Origin: Saccharicrinis sp. UBA6048
GTDB lineage: Bacteria; Bacteroidota; Bacteroidia; Bacteroidales; Marinilabiliaceae
NCBI GenBank assembly: GCA_002429115.1
Contig: DIYS01000238.1
Location: 1-17,971, forward strand
Length of the DNA: 17,971 nt
Direction: 5' to 3'
Made by a program: the position numbers and the translations under genes. The notes below the pieces were generated by a model. The model was not told where the DNA came from. It ran no database searches and saw nothing but the letters and a program-made list of their open reading frames with translations. This document shows positions 13,894 through 17,971 of the stretch, in pieces (the first letter of the stretch is position 1; each line of letters begins with the position of its first letter).

Positions 13894-14771
13894 AGAATAT
13901 CGTCGAGTAGTGAATTAAAATCCGGAAAGGCAAAGTGAAATCCGTCCTTTTGGAGGCGTTTTGGCACTACCTTTTGCCCTACCATTAAAGCATCGGCACC
14001 ATCGCCTAATACAAGTCTTAATATAGCTTTTGGAACTGTTGGTAGAATGGATTTTCGGGTACGTTTTTTCAATGCTTCAGTAATCTCTAGGTTGGATAGC
14101 ATTTCGGGTGCTACAAGATTGTAAATACCACTTGACGCATCACGCTGAATCAGGTACCACATGGCACTCAATACGTCCTTTAAATGGATGAAGGGAAATA
14201 CCTGATGCCCATCTCCCAACTTGGCACCTAAGCCCATTTTAAATGGTCTAAGCATTTGTGGAAACGCACCACCATTTTTACCCAGAACAACACCCAAACG
14301 TAATATGCACAAACGAACATTGTCAATGCGTTGGACTTTAAACGCCTCAGCCTCCCATTTCTGGCACACATCACTCAAAAAGTCACCTGCGTAATTGGTC
14401 GAAAACTCATCATGTACCTCATAGCTATCATAGATGCCTACGGCTGATGTTGAAATCAATAAATCAGGCTTCTCATCCATCGTATGGATCGCATTTACCA
14501 ATTTATGTGTTGTATTAACCCTGCTATTCAGTATCTCTTTTTTATAAGCTGCAGTCCATTTTTTTGAGGCGATGGGTGCGCCTGCCAGATTAATTATAAC
14601 GGAGCTATTTCCGATAACGTGAGCCAGATCCTCAACCTTACCTTTTAAATGCTTTCGTTTAATGCGAATAATATGAAAGTCGTTATCTGAAAGGAATTTA
14701 CATAAGGCTGATCCAATAAAGCCGGTTGCTCCGCTTATTGCTATACTTCTATTTCGTAGCCCTGCTGGCAT
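13890..14771 (-). CDS. TIGR01777-family (YfcH-like) NAD-dependent epimerase
   Basis: This 293-residue protein is an extended short-chain dehydrogenase/reductase-like protein of the TIGR01777/YfcH group. The N-terminal Rossmann loop is G14-A-T-G17-F-I-G20, after which come N-L-A-G-A-P-I (61-67) and S-T-S-A-V-G-I-Y114. The typical Y-x-x-x-K pair is not seen, as residue 118 is Glu. The G-D-G-H-Q-V-F-P-F-I-H segment (187-196) and the C-terminal DUF1731-type G-Q-K-V-V-P-K-R-L-x-x-D-G-F-x-F (265-280) are diagnostic. No substrate is known for this group; sugar-nucleotide epimerase is only an automatic label. The gene starts 28 nt after cdaA and is probably the last gene of the folP-cdaA operon. No terminator is visible past its stop, which lies inside trhA. 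Confidence 0.9.
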   Translation of the reverse strand: MPAGLRNRSIAISGATGFIGSALCKFLSDNDFHIIRIKRKHLKGKVEDLAHVIGNSSVIINLAGAPIASKKWTAAYKKEILNSRVNTTHKLVNAIHTMDEKPDLLISTSAVGIYDSYEVHDEFSTNYAGDFLSDVCQKWEAEAFKVQRIDNVRLCILRLGVVLGKNGGAFPQMLRPFKMGLGAKLGDGHQVFPFIHLKDVLSAMWYLIQRDASSGIYNLVAPEMLSNLEITEALKKRTRKSILPTVPKAILRLVLGDGADALMVGQKVVPKRLQKDGFHFAFPDFNSLLDDIL

Positions 14772-14799
14772 AATTTGTTACTGTTTGGTGTAAAATACG

Positions 14800-15576
14800 T
14801 TATTTTTTACTTGTATTCAGATACTCTTGCAACTCATCTTCTGTCACCCCCATCTCCATTTGTCCTTTGCTAAAAAAGGAAATTCTCCCGGTCTCCTCAG
14901 ATACAACAATTGCCATGGCATCTGTAGATTCTGTTATACCCATGGCTGCTCTATGGCGTAAACCAACGCGCTTGGGTAAATCAATATTTTGAGAAACAGG
15001 CAAAATACATCCTGCCGCCTTTATCTTATTTCCGGTAATTATAACAGCTCCATCATGCAATGGACTGTTTTTAAAGAAAATATTCTCCAATAAACGGGAC
15101 GAAATAACGCCATTAATCAACTCCCCGGTTTGCACGTAGTCCAACAATTCAGAGTCTTTTGTAATAACCACTAAAGCACCTGTTTTTGTCTTGGCTAGAG
15201 ACATACATGCCCGAACGACCGGTTTGTTATAGATGTCCATCATGCCTTTATTTGATTGCGACATAAACACCTTATCCAAAGAAAAGCGCGATGTAACATT
15301 GTATTTTGATCCTAACAGCAATAAAAAACGCCTGATCTCCTGCTGGAAAACGACGATAAAAGCAACCACACCCACATTGACAATATTGTCTAATATAGTG
15401 GATGACAGTTCCATCCCAAAGGTTTTGATCAAAATCCAAAAGAGGATAAACGCAAAAATCCCAATTGTAATATAAAGCGCCACAGTACCTTTAATCAGTT
15501 TATATATTCTAAACATCAAATAGGCTACCAGCACTATATCTATCAGGTCAATAAAACGTATATCAAGAAATGTCAT
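14800..15576 (-). CDS. cdaA: Diadenylate cyclase CdaA, c-di-AMP synthase
   Basis: This 258-residue protein makes cyclic di-AMP from two ATP. Three N-terminal membrane helices (~10-28, ~32-51, ~63-80) anchor a cytoplasmic DAC/DisA_N domain. Its catalytic motifs are intact: D175-G-A177 in L-H-D-G-A-V-I-I and R207-H-R209 in G-L-R-H-R-A-A, with S-E-E-T-G-R-I-S (226-233) completing the site. Length and topology are those of CdaA (DacA/YbbP), not of DisA or CdaS. The gene begins 7 nt after the folP stop, the usual folP-cdaA pairing of Bacteroidota. No ybbR-like regulator gene (cdaR) follows, unlike in Firmicutes. Confidence 0.96.
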   Translation of the reverse strand: MTFLDIRFIDLIDIVLVAYLMFRIYKLIKGTVALYITIGIFAFILFWILIKTFGMELSSTILDNIVNVGVVAFIVVFQQEIRRFLLLLGSKYNVTSRFSLDKVFMSQSNKGMMDIYNKPVVRACMSLAKTKTGALVVITKDSELLDYVQTGELINGVISSRLLENIFFKNSPLHDGAVIITGNKIKAAGCILPVSQNIDLPKRVGLRHRAAMGITESTDAMAIVVSEETGRISFFSKGQMEMGVTEDELQEYLNTSKK

Positions 15577-15583
15577 TTAGCAA

Positions 15584-16417
15584 TCAGGCATTTTTAAGTT
15601 GACGCACTAAATTAATACATTCTACGGCTTCTTTGACATCATGGACCCTTAAAATATTTGCTCCATTCATTAAAGCAATGGTATTTAAGGCTGTTGTTCC
15701 GTTTAAAGCATCTTTAGCTTCAATATCCAGGAGCTTATATATCATCGATTTACGAGAGATGCCAACCAATAAAGGGAGCTTAAAAAGTTCGAACTGCTTT
15801 AATTCACGCAACAGCTCATAATTATGCTCCAAAGTCTTTCCAAAGCCAAATCCTACATCTAAAATAACATCTTTAGCTCCATATTGGCTTAGCTTCTTTA
15901 GTTGCTCTGCAAAAAACAACGAGATATCTCCAATCAAATTTTTATACACCGGATTGTGCTGCATATTCTGAGGAGTTCCCTGCATATGCATCAAAATATA
16001 AGGCACCCCCAACAGTGCTATTGTTGGAAACATTTCGGCATCCATCATTCCTCCTGAGATATCATTAATGATGTCTGCTTCATATTCTTCAACGACGATT
16101 TTTGAGATATTGGCGCGGAAAGTATCAACTGAAAGAACAGCATCCGGATATTTTTTACGAATCCATTCCAATGATTGTCGCAACCTGCGTTCTTCTTCGG
16201 CAGCATCAACATGAAAGGCACCTGGTCGGGATGAGTAAGCACCTATGTCGACAATATCTGCCCCTTGCTCCAAAATCTCCTCGCATCGTCTTTCAATATC
16301 TGCTTGTAACTGGTATTTACCGCCATCAAAAAATGAATCGGGTGTGATATTAAGAATACCCATCACTTTGGGTGTATCAAAATCAATTAATTGACCTTTT
16401 ATATTGACAGTTTGCAT
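15584..16417 (-). CDS. folP: Dihydropteroate synthase
   Basis: This 277-residue TIM-barrel enzyme joins p-aminobenzoate to dihydropterin pyrophosphate in folate synthesis and is the sulfonamide target. Signature motifs are M19-G-I-L-N-I-T-P-D-S-F (pyrophosphate-binding Asn23), D57-I-G-A-Y-S-S-R-P-G (the flexible loop, with Ser63 where many enzymes have Thr), D98 in S-V-D-T-F, N118-D-I-S-G-G, D187-V-G-F-G-F-G-K, S221-R-K-S and the final R257-V-H-D. Length is normal. It is the first gene of the folP-cdaA-epimerase operon, with a predicted promoter about 70 nt upstream. Confidence 0.97.
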   Translation of the reverse strand: MQTVNIKGQLIDFDTPKVMGILNITPDSFFDGGKYQLQADIERRCEEILEQGADIVDIGAYSSRPGAFHVDAAEEERRLRQSLEWIRKKYPDAVLSVDTFRANISKIVVEEYEADIINDISGGMMDAEMFPTIALLGVPYILMHMQGTPQNMQHNPVYKNLIGDISLFFAEQLKKLSQYGAKDVILDVGFGFGKTLEHNYELLRELKQFELFKLPLLVGISRKSMIYKLLDIEAKDALNGTTALNTIALMNGANILRVHDVKEAVECINLVRQLKNA

Positions 16418-16486
16418 TTTAACTCTATTAATTCAGATTAAATATTAACAACTTAAACATAGCTGGTGTAAAATTGTTAAGATTTA

Positions 16487-16494
16487 CAAAGCTA
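16487..16494 (-). promoter_or_regulatory. Predicted -7 element of the folP-cdaA operon
   Basis: TAGCTTTG on the minus strand fits TAnnTTTG exactly. A clear -33 is not found at 19 nt. Transcription would start near 16480, giving a leader of about 60 nt before folP. Confidence 0.5.
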
Positions 16495-16727
16495 GAAACA
16501 AATCTTTAGCTTCATCAGATAAATGCGAACAAACTTTATCAGCTGGTCATAGCATTTCGGTACTGATGAGATTAATTAACATTATTAACGCAATAAAGTA
16601 AATAGAGAATTTTTTCATTAAATAAATATCCTGATATAATATTCATATATAGTTCATTACAAGGCCGCCACAGTTTACTAACAAACGTTAAAGCCTCATT
16701 TTTTTAATCAAGGGATGAAGAATGTTC

Positions 16728-16735
16728 TATATTTG
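16728..16735 (+). promoter_or_regulatory. Predicted -7 element of mdh
   Basis: TATATTTG matches TAnnTTTG and is followed by CGG. The -33 region is only T-rich. Transcription would start near 16742, so the mRNA would begin directly with the stem-loop at 16745-16780. Confidence 0.6.
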
Positions 16736-16744
16736 CGGATGTAC

Positions 16745-16780
16745 AAAGCATGTTAATAATTGAGTTGTATTAACTGCTTT
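16745..16780 (+). other. Stem-loop at the predicted 5' end of the mdh mRNA
   Basis: AAAGCA (16745-16750) and GTTAATA (16752-16758), separated by one bulged T, pair perfectly with TATTAAC-TGCTTT (16768-16780) around a 9-nt loop. This gives 13 base pairs. It ends 46 nt before the ATG, so it does not cover the start codon. A role in 5'-end stability is possible; it fits no riboswitch class I recognise. Confidence 0.5.
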
Positions 16781-16826
16781 AATTCAGGGAAAATATTATT
16801 AATACACAAATAAATACCTTGTAATT

Positions 16827-17756
16827 ATGAAAGTAACCGTTATTGGAGCAGGAAATGTAGGTGCGACTTGTGCCGATGTTTTAGCTTACCGCGAAATCGC
16901 CAATGAAGTTGTTTTGGTGGATATTAAAGAAGGCATTGCTGAAGGTAAAGCGCTTGACATCTGGCAGAAATCCCCAATTAATTTGTACGATACACGCACG
17001 ACAGGCTCTACAAATGATTACGAAAAAACATCCGGATCTGATGTTGTAGTTATTACCTCTGGACTACCGAGAAAACCAGGAATGACGCGTGATGACCTTA
17101 TTTCAACAAATGCCGGCATTGTAAAATCTGTAACTGAGCAGGTTGTTAAGCACTCACCAGACGCAATTATTATAATTGTATCGAACCCACTGGATGTGAT
17201 GACGTATCAGGCGCACTTAACATCAAAGTTCCCACGTACAAAAGTAATGGGTATGGCAGGTATTCTTGATACTGCTCGTTACCGTGCTTTCCTTGCTGAG
17301 GAATTAAATGTATCTCCGAAGGACATTCAGGCAGTTTTAATGGGTGGCCATGGTGATACTATGGTACCACTTCCACGTTACACAACGGTTGGTGGTATAC
17401 CTGTTACCGAATTAATTGAAAAAGACAAGTTAGATGCGATCGTTGAACGTACTAAGTTTGGCGGTGGTGAACTTGTTAAGTTAATGGGCACTTCGGCGTG
17501 GTATGCTCCGGGATCAGCTGCTGCTCAAATGGTAGAAGCCATCGTAAGGGATCAACGACGCGTTTTCCCGGTTTGCATTAAGCTTGAAGGAGAATATGGC
17601 ATTGATGACTGCTATCTTGGAGTTCCTGTAATTCTTGGTAAAAATGGTGTTGAGAAAGTTATTGAACTTGATTTAAATGCAGACGAGCAAGAGTTGTTAC
17701 AAACTAGTCGCAAGCACGTACTGGAAGTAATGAATGTCCTTGACAATAATTCATAG
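16827..17756 (+). CDS. mdh: Malate dehydrogenase
   Basis: This 309-residue enzyme interconverts malate and oxaloacetate with NAD in the cytoplasm (TCA cycle or its reductive branch). The Rossmann motif is G7-A-G-N-V-G-A, and D32 should select NAD over NADP. Substrate residues are R82 and R88 in P-R-K-P-G-M-T-R (Arg82 marks malate rather than lactate specificity), N120, R151 in L-D-T-A-R and the catalytic pair D148/H175 (G-G-H-G-D). It belongs to the LDH-like malate dehydrogenase group common in Bacteroidota and Chlorobi. It is monocistronic, with its own promoter and a terminator after it. Confidence 0.97.
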   Translation: MKVTVIGAGNVGATCADVLAYREIANEVVLVDIKEGIAEGKALDIWQKSPINLYDTRTTGSTNDYEKTSGSDVVVITSGLPRKPGMTRDDLISTNAGIVKSVTEQVVKHSPDAIIIIVSNPLDVMTYQAHLTSKFPRTKVMGMAGILDTARYRAFLAEELNVSPKDIQAVLMGGHGDTMVPLPRYTTVGGIPVTELIEKDKLDAIVERTKFGGGELVKLMGTSAWYAPGSAAAQMVEAIVRDQRRVFPVCIKLEGEYGIDDCYLGVPVILGKNGVEKVIELDLNADEQELLQTSRKHVLEVMNVLDNNS

Positions 17757-17791
17757 CGGACTCTAAATCAAAACTATTATATACAATTATG

Positions 17792-17828
17792 AAAGGGGAT
17801 AACTGGAAACAGTTATCTCTTTTTATTT
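17792..17828 (+). terminator. Rho-independent terminator of mdh
   Basis: GATAACTG (17798-17805) pairs with CAGTTATC (17810-17817) around a GAAA tetraloop. The stem extends outward through G-U/G-C and A-U pairs to 17792/17823 and runs into T-rich sequence. It sits about 35 nt after the mdh stop. Confidence 0.9.
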
Positions 17829-17971
17829 TCAAAAGATTTTGAAAGCGACTCAACTTCTATTTATAAGTATTTGATAACGTTTCTACTACAGAAAGCACAC
17901 CATCAACTTTAAACTCGAAAACAGTATAACTTAGATCAAATCATCCTTCCATTAAACTATTTTTTGCATCA

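Larger units (their letters stand above)
16418..16826. other. 409-bp divergent intergenic region between folP and mdh
   Basis: This AT-rich region holds outward-facing promoter elements for folP (16487-16494) and mdh (16728-16735), plus the mdh leader hairpin (16745-16780). The middle, about 16500-16700, has no coding signal; I see only short inverted repeats such as GATAAA/TTTATC (16518-16540). Confidence 0.6.

Noticed and set aside
17845..17945. Minus-strand open stretch reading ...FDLSYTVFEFKVDGVL...stop near the right edge.
   Set aside because: An in-frame TGA lies directly before it and no ATG is present; the other two frames are also closed, so no intact gene end is supported.
1..17971. 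Search by eye for CRISPR arrays, insertion sequences, phage genes, toxin-antitoxin pairs, tRNA or rRNA genes.
   Set aside because: No spaced direct repeats, transposase or integrase motifs, or tRNA-like cloverleaf sequences were seen.

Overview
The window looks like a stretch of ordinary chromosome from a member of the Bacteroidota, probably a facultative or anaerobic Bacteroidia-type organism. The signs are an AT-rich sequence, repeated TAnnTTTG promoter elements (one with a perfect TTTG-N19-TAnnTTTG layout), few Shine-Dalgarno sequences, an rpsF-rpsR-rplI operon, a folP-cdaA pair, and anaerobe-type redox genes (Nfn-like transhydrogenase, rubrerythrin, flavin reductase-rubredoxin). The order or genus cannot be fixed from the sequence alone.

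Layout. Positions 64-1294, minus strand: ribosomal operon rpsF-rpsR-rplI with a clear promoter and terminator. Positions 1385-4709, minus strand: a tight three-gene redox operon encoding Nfn/Sud-type small and large subunits followed by a dihydroorotate-dehydrogenase-like flavoprotein that lacks the usual catalytic cysteine. Positions 5084-6556, plus strand: a flavin reductase fused to rubredoxin, then rubrerythrin, divergent from the Nfn operon; together these suggest an island for low-potential electron transfer and peroxide/oxygen defence. Positions 6574-8305: a class I/II aminotransferase and a MaoC-type hydratase gene, convergent on one symmetric terminator. Positions 8514-13130, plus strand: a secreted GH31 enzyme and a GH13 amylase lipoprotein, an alpha-glucan unit with a LacI-like operator candidate upstream. 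Positions 13193-13893: a TrhA/hemolysin III membrane protein whose stop codon overlaps that of the convergent gene. Positions 13890-16494, minus strand: folP, the c-di-AMP synthase cdaA and a TIGR01777-family epimerase, probably one operon. Positions 16728-17828, plus strand: malate dehydrogenase with its own promoter, a leader hairpin and a terminator. The last ~140 bases contain no gene I can support.

Most genes belong to well-known families. The points most worth a second look are the Nfn plus cysteine-less DHOD-like operon with a 24-bp imperfect palindrome just after its predicted start site, strong Shine-Dalgarno sequences in the operon that encodes two of the proteins that hide the anti-Shine-Dalgarno in this phylum, a GH31 whose active-site spacing resembles an alpha-transglucosylase, a predicted near-leaderless trhA mRNA beside a perfect palindrome, and a stem-loop at the predicted 5' end of the mdh mRNA. 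I saw no mobile element, CRISPR array, tRNA or rRNA.
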